Below, in pieces: positions 7,645-16,447 of a stretch of DNA of 54,185 nt (positions are counted from its first letter, which is position 1; every line of letters begins with the position of its first letter). Source of the stretch: Acidovorax sp. Lineage in GTDB: Bacteria > Pseudomonadota > Gammaproteobacteria > Burkholderiales > Burkholderiaceae_C. Below the pieces are notes generated by a model, which saw only the letters and a program-made list of their open reading frames with translations, did no database searches and was not told where the DNA came from. Position numbers and translations under genes: made by a program. The stretch is taken from assembly GCF_027492855.1 (NCBI RefSeq), contig NZ_JAPUDY010000082.1, positions 1 to 54,185 on the forward strand, in the 5' to 3' direction.

Positions 7645-8760
7645 ATGCCACTTCAACCCTCTTCTTTTGCCATTCTGGGCGCGGGCCTCATGGGTCGGCT
7701 GCTTGCCGTGGAACTGGCCCGCCAAGGCCACCGGGTCACCATTCACGACGCTGGCAGCCCTGCGGCCGAAGGATCTGCAGCCACAGTGGCCGCCGCCATG
7801 CTGGCCCCGCTGGCCGAATCCGCCATCACCGAGCCCGGCGTGGTGCGCATGGGGCACCACGCCCTCAGCCGCTGGCCCCAGTTGCTGGCCACGCTGGCCG
7901 AGCCCGTGTTCTTCCAGCAGGCGGGCACGCTGATTGTCTGGCACCGCCAGGACGCCGCCGAAGCCCAGCGGCTGACCCGCCAACTGGAGGCCAACCAGCG
8001 CACCGTGCCCGAACTACCCGCCCTGCAAAAGCTCGGCAGCGATGCCCTCGCGCAGGCCGAACCCACGCTGGCCCACCGCTTCGCACAGGGCCTGTACCTG
8101 CCCGGCGAAGGTCAGCTCGACAACCGCCAGTTGCTGGCAGCGCTGGTGGTGGAGATGGAGCGGCTTGGCGTGCGCACGCATTGGCACAGCCCCCAATCGC
8201 CCGACACTTTTACCCCTGGCACCCCCGGCCAGCCCGACTGGGTGCTGGACTGCCGAGGCCTGGGCGCCAAGCCTCAGTGGCCCGCACTGCGCGGAGTGCG
8301 CGGCGAGGTGGTGCGCATCCATGCGCCCGACGTGACACTGCAGCGCCCCACACGGCTGGTGCACCCGCGCTACCCCATCTACATCGCACCCAAGGAAGAC
8401 CACCTTTTTGTGATCGGCGCCACCGAGATCGAGTCGGACGACCTCTCGCCCGCCAGCGTGCGCTCTACGCTGGAGCTGCTCAGTGCCGCCTATGCCGTGC
8501 ACCCCGGCTTTGCCGAGGGCCGCATCCTGGAGCTGGCCACGCAGTGCCGCCCCACACTGCCCGACAACCTGCCCGCCATCCGCCAGACACGCAAGGGGGT
8601 GCTGGAGATCAACGGCCTGTACCGCCACGGCTTCATGATTGCGCCCGCAATGCTCGACGTGACCCTGCAAGTGCTGAACGCGGGACAATCGGAGCTTTCG
8701 CAACGTTTTGACCTTGCGCTAGACCTGGAACCCGCCAGCGCAGCCACCGCCCTCGCATGA
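7645..8760 (+). CDS. thiO: FAD-dependent glycine oxidase (ThiO)
   Basis: ThiO oxidises glycine to dehydroglycine, the imine that enters thiazole synthesis with ThiS-thiocarboxylate and DXP. The 371-residue protein opens with the Rossmann motif ILGAGLMGRLLAVELARQG and has the DAO-family blocks VRGEVVRIHAP, PRYPIYIAPKEDHLFVIGATE and the C-terminal LEINGLYRHGFMIAPA. The start at ATG 7645, just after the riboswitch, gives the expected N-terminus. Its stop overlaps the thiS start by four bases. Confidence 0.93.
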   Translation: MPLQPSSFAILGAGLMGRLLAVELARQGHRVTIHDAGSPAAEGSAATVAAAMLAPLAESAITEPGVVRMGHHALSRWPQLLATLAEPVFFQQAGTLIVWHRQDAAEAQRLTRQLEANQRTVPELPALQKLGSDALAQAEPTLAHRFAQGLYLPGEGQLDNRQLLAALVVEMERLGVRTHWHSPQSPDTFTPGTPGQPDWVLDCRGLGAKPQWPALRGVRGEVVRIHAPDVTLQRPTRLVHPRYPIYIAPKEDHLFVIGATEIESDDLSPASVRSTLELLSAAYAVHPGFAEGRILELATQCRPTLPDNLPAIRQTRKGVLEINGLYRHGFMIAPAMLDVTLQVLNAGQSELSQRFDLALDLEPASAATALA

Positions 8761-8954
8761 ACATTTCCATCAACCAGATTCCGCACGAACTGCCCGAAGG
8801 CGCCACCGTGGCCGATGCCGTGGCGGCCATCGAGGCCCGACCGCCTTTTGCCGTGGCGGTCAACACCACCTTCGTGCCCAACACCCGCTACGCCGCACAG
8901 GCCCTGCAGCCCGGCGACCGCGTGGAAGTCATCTCGCCCGTGACGGGTGGCTGA
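8757..8954 (+). CDS. thiS: Sulfur carrier protein ThiS
   Basis: A 65-residue ubiquitin-like sulfur carrier ending in the required Gly-Gly (VISPVTGG), where the thiocarboxylate forms after adenylation. The blocks EGATVADAV and VAVNTTFVP match the family. The adenylating partner ThiF is not in this window. It overlaps thiO by four bases but is separated from thiG by 228 bases holding two repeats. Confidence 0.95.
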   Translation: MNISINQIPHELPEGATVADAVAAIEARPPFAVAVNTTFVPNTRYAAQALQPGDRVEVISPVTGG

Positions 8955-9020
8955 CCTCCTTCCAGACCATTTGAAAGCAACAGGCCTGACCATGTACATG
9001 TCTCAGACACCTCTCCCAAA

Positions 9021-9096
9021 TCCGTTCGGGCTGAGCCTGTCGAAGCCAGGGCGCCCCTTGCCAACAGCCCTTGGACAGGCTCAGGGCGAACCGGTC
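9021..9096 (+). repeat. Palindromic repeat (gagcctgtcgaag family), copy 2
   Basis: Arms ccgttcgggctgagcctgtcgaag and ggacaggctcagggcgaaccgg form an imperfect long hairpin within the thiS-thiG gap. It is the longest-looped of the four copies in the window. It may partly uncouple thiS from thiG by mRNA processing or termination (inference). Confidence 0.8.
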
Positions 9097-9126
9097 TATC
9101 CGAGATAAGTATCCAATCAGGGAAAT

Positions 9127-9176
9127 ATGCCTCTAGCGCTTATTCATCAAGCGCAAGCAGCTATCAAAAACATAGT
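9127..9176 (-). repeat. Dispersed repeat (atagctgctagcgcttat family), inverted copy before thiG
   Basis: Read on the minus strand this gives gatagctgcttgcgcttgatgaataagcgctagaggc, a copy of the repeat in opposite orientation to the others. It ends a few bases before the thiG ATG, so it occupies the region where the thiG ribosome-binding site should be. Confidence 0.78.
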
Positions 9177-9182
9177 AAACAC

Positions 9183-9992
9183 ATGACCACACCGACGCCC
9201 CAAGACCCCCTGGTGCTGTACGGCCAGCAGTTCGCCAGCCGACTGCTGCTGGGCACCTCCCGCTACCCCTCGCCCGCCGTGCTGGAGGCCGCCGTGGTCC
9301 GCGCCCGGCCAGCCATGGTCACCGCATCGCTGCGCCGCCAGGGCAGCAACCCGGCCGAGAGCGGCAGCAGCTTCTGGGAGCTGCTGCGCAAGCTCAACGT
9401 GCCCGTGCTACCCAACACCGCGGGCTGCCACAGCGCGCAAGAGGCCATCACCACCGCACAGATGGCACGCGAGGTGTTCAACACCCCCTGGATCAAGCTG
9501 GAGCTGATCGGCGACGACTACACCCTGCAGCCCGACACGCTGAACCTGGTGGGTGTGGCCGAACACCTCATCAAAGAGGGTTTTCAGGTACTGCCCTACT
9601 GCACCGAAGACCTGGTGTTGTGCCAGCGCCTGGTCGATGTAGGCTGCCAGGCCGTGATGCCCTGGGCGGCGCCCATCGGCACAGGGCGCGGCCCCGTCAA
9701 CCCCTATGCGCTGCAAACGCTGCGCGAGCGCCTGAATGTGCCGCTGCTGGTGGATGCGGGCCTGGGCCTGCCATCGCATGCCTGCCAGGTGATGGAATGG
9801 GGCTTTGACGGCGTGCTACTCAACACCGCCGTTGCCCTGGCACAAGACCCGGTGGCCATGGCTGGGGCCTTTGCCGACGCAGTGAACGCCGGGCGGGCAG
9901 CGCGCCAGGCGGGTGCTATGACGGCGCAAGATTCCGCCCAACCCAGCACCCCTGTGCTGGGCACCCCTTTTTGGCACCACGCCCATGCATGA
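9183..9992 (+). CDS. thiG: Thiazole synthase (ThiG)
   Basis: ThiG condenses DXP, dehydroglycine and ThiS sulfur to the thiazole phosphate. The 269-residue TIM-barrel protein shows the conserved [18 protein letters not shown] start, [19 protein letters not shown], and WIKLELIGD with the Schiff-base lysine near residue 105. Later come [24 protein letters not shown] and [14 protein letters not shown]. The C-terminus overlaps thiE by eight bases, showing co-translation. No strong Shine-Dalgarno is visible before the ATG, because the repeat lies there. Confidence 0.95.
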   Translation: MTTPTPQDPLVLYGQQFASRLLLGTSRYPSPAVLEAAVVRARPAMVTASLRRQGSNPAESGSSFWELLRKLNVPVLPNTAGCHSAQEAITTAQMAREVFNTPWIKLELIGDDYTLQPDTLNLVGVAEHLIKEGFQVLPYCTEDLVLCQRLVDVGCQAVMPWAAPIGTGRGPVNPYALQTLRERLNVPLLVDAGLGLPSHACQVMEWGFDGVLLNTAVALAQDPVAMAGAFADAVNAGRAARQAGAMTAQDSAQPSTPVLGTPFWHHAHA

Positions 9993-10896
9993 CACCGCCA
10001 CCCTAGCGCAAGCCATCCTGAACCACCACGCGGCCAGCTTCGCGGGTTTCTCGCCAGAGCCCGTGCCCGCGTCCACCTCCACGGAGCCAGCCTATCTTGC
10101 TGCCCTGCAAGCCTGCAGCGCGCTGGGGTTCATCGCACACGACGCCGAATGCCTGGCCCGCGCCTGGCAGGCGCGCACGCTGCGCGCGGGTGTCTTCGAT
10201 GCGCAAGAGTGGCCGAGCGAGCCACAGGATTTTGGCCTGCAGCCCCTGCCACGCAAGCGGCAATTTGCCCCCTGCCCCGAGCACCTGGGCCTGTACGCGG
10301 TGCTGCCCGACGCCGACTGGGTGGGCCGCATGGCACGCGCCGGGGTGCCCACGGTGCAACTGCGCTACAAATCCACCGACGCTGAGGCGATCCGGCAGGA
10401 GGTGAAAGCCGCCGTGCAGGCGGTGCAAGGCACGGGCGCGCTTTTGTTCATCAACGACCACTGGCAAGTCGCCATCGAGGCGGGCGCCTACGGCATCCAC
10501 CTGGGCCAGGAAGACCTGGACGCACTGAGCGCCCAGGAGCTGCAGACGCTGCACGGCTCGGGCCTGCGCCTGGGTGTCAGCACCCATGGCTACGCAGAAA
10601 TGGTGCGCGCAGACGCCGTGGGCCCCAGCTATGTGGCCATGGGCGCCGTGTTTCCTACCACGCTCAAGAAGATGGCCACGGCCCCACAGGGCGTTGGAAG
10701 GCTGGGGGTGTATGCGCGCCTGATGTGCCACTACCCACAGGTGGCCATCGGTGGCATTGGGGCCGAGCAGTTTTCCGAGGTGCTGGCCACGGGCGTGGGG
10801 TCGATCGCCGTGGTGAGGGCCCTTGTCAACGCGCCCCACCCCGAAGACGCCGCCACACAACTGATGCAGTGCATGGCTGCGACTGCGCCACCCTGA
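9985..10896 (+). CDS. thiE: Thiamin-phosphate synthase (ThiE) with N-terminal extension
   Basis: ThiE joins HMP-PP and thiazole phosphate to thiamin phosphate. The conserved TIM-barrel covers residues ~97-300: [68 protein letters not shown] and IGGIGAEQ. At 303 residues it is about 90 longer than a standard ThiE. The first ~95 residues are not part of the catalytic fold and I do not recognise them. The pyrophosphate-loop and Mg2+-binding Asp regions look intact. It is the last gene of the thiOSGE group. Confidence 0.9.
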   Translation: MHDTATLAQAILNHHAASFAGFSPEPVPASTSTEPAYLAALQACSALGFIAHDAECLARAWQARTLRAGVFDAQEWPSEPQDFGLQPLPRKRQFAPCPEHLGLYAVLPDADWVGRMARAGVPTVQLRYKSTDAEAIRQEVKAAVQAVQGTGALLFINDHWQVAIEAGAYGIHLGQEDLDALSAQELQTLHGSGLRLGVSTHGYAEMVRADAVGPSYVAMGAVFPTTLKKMATAPQGVGRLGVYARLMCHYPQVAIGGIGAEQFSEVLATGVGSIAVVRALVNAPHPEDAATQLMQCMAATAPP

Positions 10897-10910
10897 TTCT
10901 TTATTGGCAG

Positions 10911-10976
10911 CGGACCGCTACACGCTGCTATCTATCTACCTCTTTACCTATCTATCGATTTATTTGTTGCGGTCCG
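10911..10976. repeat. CTAT-rich microsatellite framed by an inverted repeat
   Basis: The arms cggaccgc (10911-10918) and gcggtccg (10969-10976) are perfect complements. Between them lies an AT-richer run of imperfect ctat/tatc units around ctatctatctacctctttacctatctatc. It lies between the convergent thiE and FimV-like genes and overlaps the latter's stop codon. It could be a bidirectional 3'-end structure. Confidence 0.5.
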
Positions 10977-13155
10977 GCTTGTCCTTCATCTGCTCCAGCT
11001 CCAGGCGCAGTTCCATCAGATCGTTCTCCATGCCAAAACCCACGGGCTGTCCCGCTGGTGGTGGTGGGGTCGCGGGAACCGGTGGCAAATCGCTGAGGGT
11101 CAGGTGCAGAGGCTGTGACAGGTCCAGATCCAGGTCCAGCGGGCTGCTGGCGCTGTCTGCACCGATCGCTGCGGGCGCCGTGGTGACAGGCGCAGCGGGT
11201 GCCGGGCGCGATGGCGCCAGGTCAAAGTCGAACTCCAGGCTGGCAGCCAGCGAATCCAGATACTGCTCGTCCTGCGTTGCCGCGGGGGGCGGTGGCGGGG
11301 CCACGGCCATCAGCGCTTCGGCAGGGGGTGGCGCCAGAGGGGTCGTTCTCTTTCGGGGGGGCGGCTCGCCCCGCGCGCTTGCTGGCGTTGTCTGCGCAAT
11401 GGCCAGCAGCAGCAGCAAATCGTCGTAGGCTGCCAGGTCGAACGGCTCCACGGCCTCGTCCCCCGTGCGGCGGAACAACAACTTCTCCAGCACCGGCAGC
11501 ACCACAGGCGTGGTCCACTCGGCCTCGATGTCGGCCAGCGCATCGGTGTAGTGGTACAGCGCACGCCCCGTGCGGTGGAACCCCGAGAAATCAGGCACCT
11601 GCGCGTTGAAGGACTGCATGAACTGCTCGCGCAACTGCGCAAATTCTTCGACCCGGCCCAGCGCGTGGTACAGCCGCAAAAGCTCCAGATAGGCCAGCGG
11701 CGAGGTTTCGCTGTGCTCGGCGATATAGCTCTTCAAGACCTCGATGGCTTGCTGATGCTCTCCCACCGAGACAAAAAAATCGGCCTGCTGCTGGATGTCG
11801 AAAAGCTCTTCCGGGTTAGCAATGTGCAGCGCCGGTGACGGAGCCACGGCAGCGGGCTTTTTTGGCGCGGGTATTGCGGCAGCGCTGACCACGGGGCGGC
11901 TCGCGGTATGAGCAACCGCCGCAGGCGCGGGCACGGGCGCCGCAACAACCGCAGGGGCTGGGGCTTTCGCTGCCGGGGCTTCGTCGGGTGCGGGGTGAAG
12001 GTCGGGCGGCGCCCAGGTGTCTCCGGGATGCGGCTCCAGGTCCAGGGCCTCCTCATGGCCCGGCGCTGGATGGCGTCCCAAGGCTACGGATTCGTCCCAT
12101 GCCCGCAGGGCCTGCTCGGACGCGCTGCGCAGCCGAACCCAAAGCCACGCGACCAGCAGCAACGCCAAAAGCGCCAGAGCCCCCAGTGCATACACGACGG
12201 AGGCTGGGAAACGCTCTTGCTCGACCACCACCAGTTGCTGCTGCAGCTGAGCCGCCGCCGCACGGTCTTTTTCAGCCTGCGCGCGCGCGGCTGCAGCCTC
12301 GGCCTCCAGGGCCTTCAGGCGCTCGCCGTCCTTGCGCAGCTCTTCTGGCTGCGCGTTCAAGGATTTCCACAGCGCAATGGCTTGCGCACGTTGCTCCGAC
12401 ATTTCTTCTGACGGCGTGGCCGACAACTCTGGCGTTGCACGCAACGGAACCGGGCTGTCCAGCCAGATATCGAGGGGCTCCACCACCAGGCGCGAACGGG
12501 CCGCGCGGGAGGCCTCGGCCTTCACCGGCGCTTTGGCGGGCGCTTGGACGCGCGCCGGGGGGCGCGCAGGCGCGGGAGCCGCTGGCCGCGCCGCCACCGG
12601 CGCGCGCGGCACTGGCGGCGGATTGCTGGCTTGGCCGGACGGCACTGCCTGTGGCGCGAAGCGGCTGTCTGCCTCTTTCGACTGGGGCCGGGTCGGCGCC
12701 ACCGCAGCAGCCCCTGCAGCCCCTACGGCCGACGGCAGGCGCGACAGATCGACCGGTTGCGCGGACAAAGAACGTGGCGTGTTGGTGGGAAGATCAGAGA
12801 GAAACGTGTAGGTGCGCGTGGTCTGGCCCGTGCATCCCGCAGAGAGCGTGACCGTGAGCACGGGCTCATCCAGCGCGATCGAAGCCATCACGCGGACCCC
12901 TGAAGGGCGCCCCCGCACCTCGGGCAACGGAATGACGCGCACCTTGCTGTCGCCGATCTGATTGTCACCAGCGACCAGCTTGGCGGTAACGCAGGACGAA
13001 GCCACATCAGACCCAGGGTCTGGCTGCAGTTCAAACGCCAAGTCCACGGGAGCGCCCAGCACCACCTTGCCGCTGCCGCTTCCCAAAGACAACGCCCAGG
13101 CTCCCGCTGTCAACACCCACAGCCCTGGTCCAAAAATAGCGTTACGAATTTTCAC
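10960..13155 (-). CDS. FimV/HubP-like membrane protein
   Basis: A ~731-residue protein with FimV-like architecture. A short N-terminal hydrophobic segment (IFGPGLWVLTAGAWALSLG) leads into an export-type region VDLAFELQPDPGSDV...YTFLSDLPTN that resembles the FimV N-terminal domain. A long Ala/Pro-rich linker follows, then a coiled coil (residues rich in LKALEAEAAAARAQAEKDRAAAAQLQQQ), one transmembrane segment (VVYALGALALLALLLVAWLW), and a C-terminal TPR-like block (FFVSVGEHQQAIEVLKSYI). FimV proteins organise polar structures and type IV pili. The start is uncertain; GTG at 13155 (MKIRNAIFG) fits a signal sequence. The upstream ORF extension would overlap the divergent dehydrogenase gene. Confidence 0.6.
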   Translation of the reverse strand: MKIRNAIFGPGLWVLTAGAWALSLGSGSGKVVLGAPVDLAFELQPDPGSDVASSCVTAKLVAGDNQIGDSKVRVIPLPEVRGRPSGVRVMASIALDEPVLTVTLSAGCTGQTTRTYTFLSDLPTNTPRSLSAQPVDLSRLPSAVGAAGAAAVAPTRPQSKEADSRFAPQAVPSGQASNPPPVPRAPVAARPAAPAPARPPARVQAPAKAPVKAEASRAARSRLVVEPLDIWLDSPVPLRATPELSATPSEEMSEQRAQAIALWKSLNAQPEELRKDGERLKALEAEAAAARAQAEKDRAAAAQLQQQLVVVEQERFPASVVYALGALALLALLLVAWLWVRLRSASEQALRAWDESVALGRHPAPGHEEALDLEPHPGDTWAPPDLHPAPDEAPAAKAPAPAVVAAPVPAPAAVAHTASRPVVSAAAIPAPKKPAAVAPSPALHIANPEELFDIQQQADFFVSVGEHQQAIEVLKSYIAEHSETSPLAYLELLRLYHALGRVEEFAQLREQFMQSFNAQVPDFSGFHRTGRALYHYTDALADIEAEWTTPVVLPVLEKLLFRRTGDEAVEPFDLAAYDDLLLLLAIAQTTPASARGEPPPRKRTTPLAPPPAEALMAVAPPPPPAATQDEQYLDSLAASLEFDFDLAPSRPAPAAPVTTAPAAIGADSASSPLDLDLDLSQPLHLTLSDLPPVPATPPPPAGQPVGFGMENDLMELRLELEQMKDKPDRNK

Positions 13156-13227
13156 AATGAGTTCTGTTTCTTGTCCGAGGCATTCTTGCACATAAGTTAT
13201 AGACAAGGCCAGAGCCATAATGGCGCT

Positions 13228-14751
13228 ATGAAAATTCAGTTTCACAACGTTGCCATCGTGGGCACCGGCGCCATGGGCCGGGGCATTGCTCAAATCGCTG
13301 CCCAGGCTGGCAGCCAGGTTTTTCTGCTGGATGCCAACCCCGGCGCCGCCGATGCGGCCAAGGTAGCACTCCAGGAGCAATGGGCCAAGCTGGCTGCCAA
13401 AGGTCGAATTGATTCAGATCAAGAAAATATCCTGGCGGCGCGGCTGCATCCCGTGCAAGCCGTGGCCGACCTGGCCGCTTGCGACCTGGTGATCGAAGCC
13501 ATCGTCGAGCGGCTGGATGTGAAAAAAGCGCTGTTCGCCGAGCTGGAAGCCGTGGTGCGCCCGGATGCCGTGCTGGCCACCAACACCTCGTCCCTGTCCG
13601 TCACCGCCATCGGCGCAAGCCTGCAGCACCCCGAGCGCCTGGCGGGCTTCCACTTCTTCAACCCCGTGCCGCTCATGAAGGTGGTCGAGGTGATTGCAGG
13701 CCTCAAGACCGACCCCGCCGTTGGCGCCAGGCTGGCAGCCTACGCCAAGGAAATGGGCCACACCCCCGTGCAGGCCCAAGACACACCCGGCTTCATCGTC
13801 AACCATGCGGGGCGTGGCTTTGGCACCGAGGCCCTGCGTATCGTGGGCGAAGGCGTGGCCGATTTCGCCACCATCGACCGCATCCTGCGCGACCAGGTGG
13901 GCTTCAAGCTCGGGCCCTTCGAGTTGATGGACCTCACGGCGCTCGATGTATCGCACCCCGTCATGGAGTCCATCTACCGCCAGTTCTACGACGAGCCGCG
14001 CTTTCGCCCCAGTGTGATCACGGCGCAACGCCTGGCCGGCGGCATGGTGGGCAAAAAGGTGGGCGAGGGCTTTTACCGCTATGTGGACGGCGTGGCACAG
14101 GTGCCCGCCGAACCGCCTGTGCCCGTGGTTAACGAAATCCCCCCCGTTTGGGTGTCGCCCCGCGCGGCACGGCGCGCCGAGCTGTACCAGTTGCTCAAGG
14201 ACCTGGGCGCCACCATCGAGACGGGGCAATCGCCCTCGCCCCACGCCATCACGCTGGTGGCCCCGCTGGGCTTTGACGTGACCACGGTGGCCGTGGTCGA
14301 GCGCCTGGACCCGGCCCGCACCATCGGCATCGACATGCTGATCGACGATGTCGCCACCAAGCGCCGCGTGCTGGCCACCAACCCCGCGACACGCGTAGAC
14401 ATCCGCAATGCAGCGCATGCGTTGTTTGCACGCGACGGCAAGGCCGTGAGCGTGATCCGCGACAGCGGTGGCTTTGTCACACAACGCGTGGTAGCCACCA
14501 TCGTCAACATCGCAGCCGACATCTGCCAGCAAGGCATCTGCTCGCCCAAGGACCTGGAAACCGCCGTGACCCTGGGCCTGGGCTATCCGCTGGGCCCGCT
14601 GGCCATGGGCGACCGCTGGGGCCCCACCAACATCCTCGAAGTGCTGTTCAACATGCAGACCGTGTACGGCGACACCCGCTACCGCCCCAGCCCGTGGTTG
14701 CGCAGGCGCGGCGCCATTGGCCTGAGCCTGACGCATGTAGAAGAAAACTGA
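13228..14751 (+). CDS. 3-hydroxyacyl-CoA dehydrogenase
   Basis: An NAD-dependent beta-oxidation enzyme oxidising 3-hydroxyacyl-CoA to 3-ketoacyl-CoA. The 507-residue protein has the Rossmann motif VAIVGTGAMGRGIAQIAAQAG near residue 8, catalytic-region GFHFFNPVPLMKVVEVIAG, the NTSSLSVT block, and DTPGFIVNHAGR. It contains two C-terminal HCDH domains (GFKLGPFELMDLTALDV and GYPLGPLAMGDRWGPTN), as in the PaaH type. No crotonase domain is fused; the hydratase is the next gene, 21 bases downstream. The ATG at 13228 starts the conserved part. Confidence 0.92.
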   Translation: MKIQFHNVAIVGTGAMGRGIAQIAAQAGSQVFLLDANPGAADAAKVALQEQWAKLAAKGRIDSDQENILAARLHPVQAVADLAACDLVIEAIVERLDVKKALFAELEAVVRPDAVLATNTSSLSVTAIGASLQHPERLAGFHFFNPVPLMKVVEVIAGLKTDPAVGARLAAYAKEMGHTPVQAQDTPGFIVNHAGRGFGTEALRIVGEGVADFATIDRILRDQVGFKLGPFELMDLTALDVSHPVMESIYRQFYDEPRFRPSVITAQRLAGGMVGKKVGEGFYRYVDGVAQVPAEPPVPVVNEIPPVWVSPRAARRAELYQLLKDLGATIETGQSPSPHAITLVAPLGFDVTTVAVVERLDPARTIGIDMLIDDVATKRRVLATNPATRVDIRNAAHALFARDGKAVSVIRDSGGFVTQRVVATIVNIAADICQQGICSPKDLETAVTLGLGYPLGPLAMGDRWGPTNILEVLFNMQTVYGDTRYRPSPWLRRRGAIGLSLTHVEEN

Positions 14752-14772
14752 ACGCCCGCACCAAGGCCACAC

Positions 14773-15552
14773 ATGCCCGCAGAACTCCAAAGCACCAGCC
14801 AGGGTCAGACCCTGATCCTGACCCTTCGCAACCCCGAGTTGCGCAACGCCATCGACCCGGTGATGTACGCAGCGGGCGTGGAGGCGCTGGGCGTGGCCGA
14901 GCGAAGCCCCGACATCCGCAGCGTGGTCATCACGGGCGCCGATGGCATGTTCTGCGCGGGCGGCAACCTGCAGCGGCTGCTGGCCAACCGGCAGCAGCCG
15001 CGTGAGGTGCAGGCACAAAGCATCGAAGGCCTGCACAACTGGATCGAAACCATCCGCACCTACCCCAAGCCGGTGATTGCGGCCGTGGAAGGCGCAGCGG
15101 CGGGCGCGGGCTTTTCGCTGGCGCTGGCCTGCGACTTCATCGTGGCGGCCCGCAATGCGGTGTTCGTGATGGCCTACAGCAACGTGGCGCTGTCCCCGGA
15201 TGGCGGCGCGAGCTGGAGCCTCTCGCAAGCCCTGCCCCGCCAGATCGCCACTGAAATCCTGATGTGCGGCGACCGCATCGGCGCCGAGCGCCTGCACGCG
15301 CTGGGCGTGGTCAACCGTATTGCCGACCCGGGCAGCGCGCTCGATGCAGCCCTGGCGCTGGCCGAACAGCTCAATGCGCGCGCACCCAACGCACTGGCCA
15401 GCATCAAGGAACTGCTGAACGATGCGCCCCACGCCCACCTCACACACCACCTGAACCAGGAACGCGATCACTTCGTGAAAAACCTGCACCACGCCAACGG
15501 CGGCGCAGGCATATCGGCCTTCCTTGAAAAGCGCACACCGCGCTACGAATAA
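14773..15552 (+). CDS. Enoyl-CoA hydratase/isomerase family protein
   Basis: A crotonase-fold enzyme of 259 residues acting on acyl-CoA thioesters. The oxyanion-hole elements are visible as MFCAGGNLQ and EGAAAGAGFSLALACD. The active-site loop reads ALSPDGGASWSLSQ, with Asp where classical hydratases have Glu in the GAGG region. This resembles PaaG-like isomerases, so isomerase or unusual hydratase activity is possible. It follows the 3-hydroxyacyl-CoA dehydrogenase closely and is closed by a strong terminator. Confidence 0.85.
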   Translation: MPAELQSTSQGQTLILTLRNPELRNAIDPVMYAAGVEALGVAERSPDIRSVVITGADGMFCAGGNLQRLLANRQQPREVQAQSIEGLHNWIETIRTYPKPVIAAVEGAAAGAGFSLALACDFIVAARNAVFVMAYSNVALSPDGGASWSLSQALPRQIATEILMCGDRIGAERLHALGVVNRIADPGSALDAALALAEQLNARAPNALASIKELLNDAPHAHLTHHLNQERDHFVKNLHHANGGAGISAFLEKRTPRYE

Positions 15553-15569
15553 ACCACTTCCGCATTCGC

Positions 15570-15616
15570 GGCAAAAAGCCCCTGGCAGCCCGCGTGGCCG
15601 CCAGGGGCTTTTTGCC
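15570..15616. terminator. Strong intrinsic terminator hairpin
   Basis: A 16-bp perfect inverted repeat: ggcaaaaagcccctgg at 15570-15585 against ccaggggctttttgcc at 15601-15616. The stem carries a T-run on the 3' side and an A-run on the 5' side, so it can work in both directions. It ends the dehydrogenase-hydratase transcript 17 bases after the stop. Confidence 0.9.
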
Positions 15617-15703
15617 GTCAGACACTCAGGTGACAACCCTGACCTGGCACGCCGGTCCCTGACGCGACAATGGACCCGTTTCCAGTCACACAAAAGACAG
15701 ACC

Positions 15704-16423
15704 ATGGACGACCCGATTCTTACTATTGAAGAACGTGAAGCGATCAATTCCGGTCGCTGGTTTTCTTCTCTCTCACCCTCACTACGGCACGACATCCTTC
15801 GATGTGCATACGTCAAACGTTTCAAGGACGGCAGTCTCATCTGCGCACGCGGCGACCCGCCCGAGGAGTGGATTGCCTGCGCCAAGGGCGCAGTGCGGGT
15901 GAGTTCCACCTCCATCTCGGGCAAGCAGATCACGCTGACCTACGTGGAGCCGGGCATCTGGTTCGGCGACGTGGCGATCTTCGACGGGGACCGGCGCACG
16001 CACGATGCCTATGCACATGGCGACACCACCATCCTGTGCGTGGCCAAGGCCGACTTCAAGAAGATCCTCGACTCGCACGTGGAGTTCTACGAAGCCATGC
16101 TGCGCCTGCATGCGCGGCGCATTCGCCAGCTCTACGGCCTGGTGGAAGACCTCAACACCCTGCCCCTGCGCGCACGGCTGGCCAAGCAACTCGTGCACCT
16201 GATGCGCAGCTACGGCATTCCCAGCCTGTCGGATGGCAGCGAGACACGCATTGGCCTGCAACTGGCGCAAGAGGAGCTGGCCCAGTTGCTGGGTGCATCG
16301 CGCCAGCGGGTGAACCAAGAGCTCAAGACCATGGAGCGCGAAGAGGCCATCCGCATCGAGCCGGGCGGCCTGGTGGTGCGCGATCGCGACGCGCTCATGC
16401 GCATTGCTGAAGCCGACAACTGA
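15704..16423 (+). CDS. Crp/Fnr-family transcription regulator
   Basis: A 239-residue regulator with an N-terminal cyclic-nucleotide-binding-like beta-barrel (ICARGDPPEEWIACAKGAVRVS, then GIWFGDVAIFDG) and a C-terminal winged helix (LQLAQEELAQLLGASRQRVNQELKTMER). It lacks the N-terminal Cys cluster of FNR, so direct oxygen sensing by FeS is unlikely. The recognition helix reads SRQRVNQE and lacks the E-x-x-S-R pattern of FNR/Dnr, so its site should differ from the TTGAA palindromes near the nir genes. It stands before a kinase-acyl-CoA dehydrogenase pair, which it may control (inference). Confidence 0.88.
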   Translation: MDDPILTIEEREAINSGRWFSSLSPSLRHDILRCAYVKRFKDGSLICARGDPPEEWIACAKGAVRVSSTSISGKQITLTYVEPGIWFGDVAIFDGDRRTHDAYAHGDTTILCVAKADFKKILDSHVEFYEAMLRLHARRIRQLYGLVEDLNTLPLRARLAKQLVHLMRSYGIPSLSDGSETRIGLQLAQEELAQLLGASRQRVNQELKTMEREEAIRIEPGGLVVRDRDALMRIAEADN

Positions 16424-16447
16424 CACGCAGCCCTACTCCATTCCGCC

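Noticed and set aside
10896-10976. CTAT units as a phase-variation repeat
   Set aside because: The units are imperfect and lie outside coding sequence except for a stop codon, so slippage would not switch a gene.
13414-15933. 839-residue minus-strand open frame
   Set aside because: Antisense to the dehydrogenase and hydratase genes, and it reads through the terminator; no recognisable domain.
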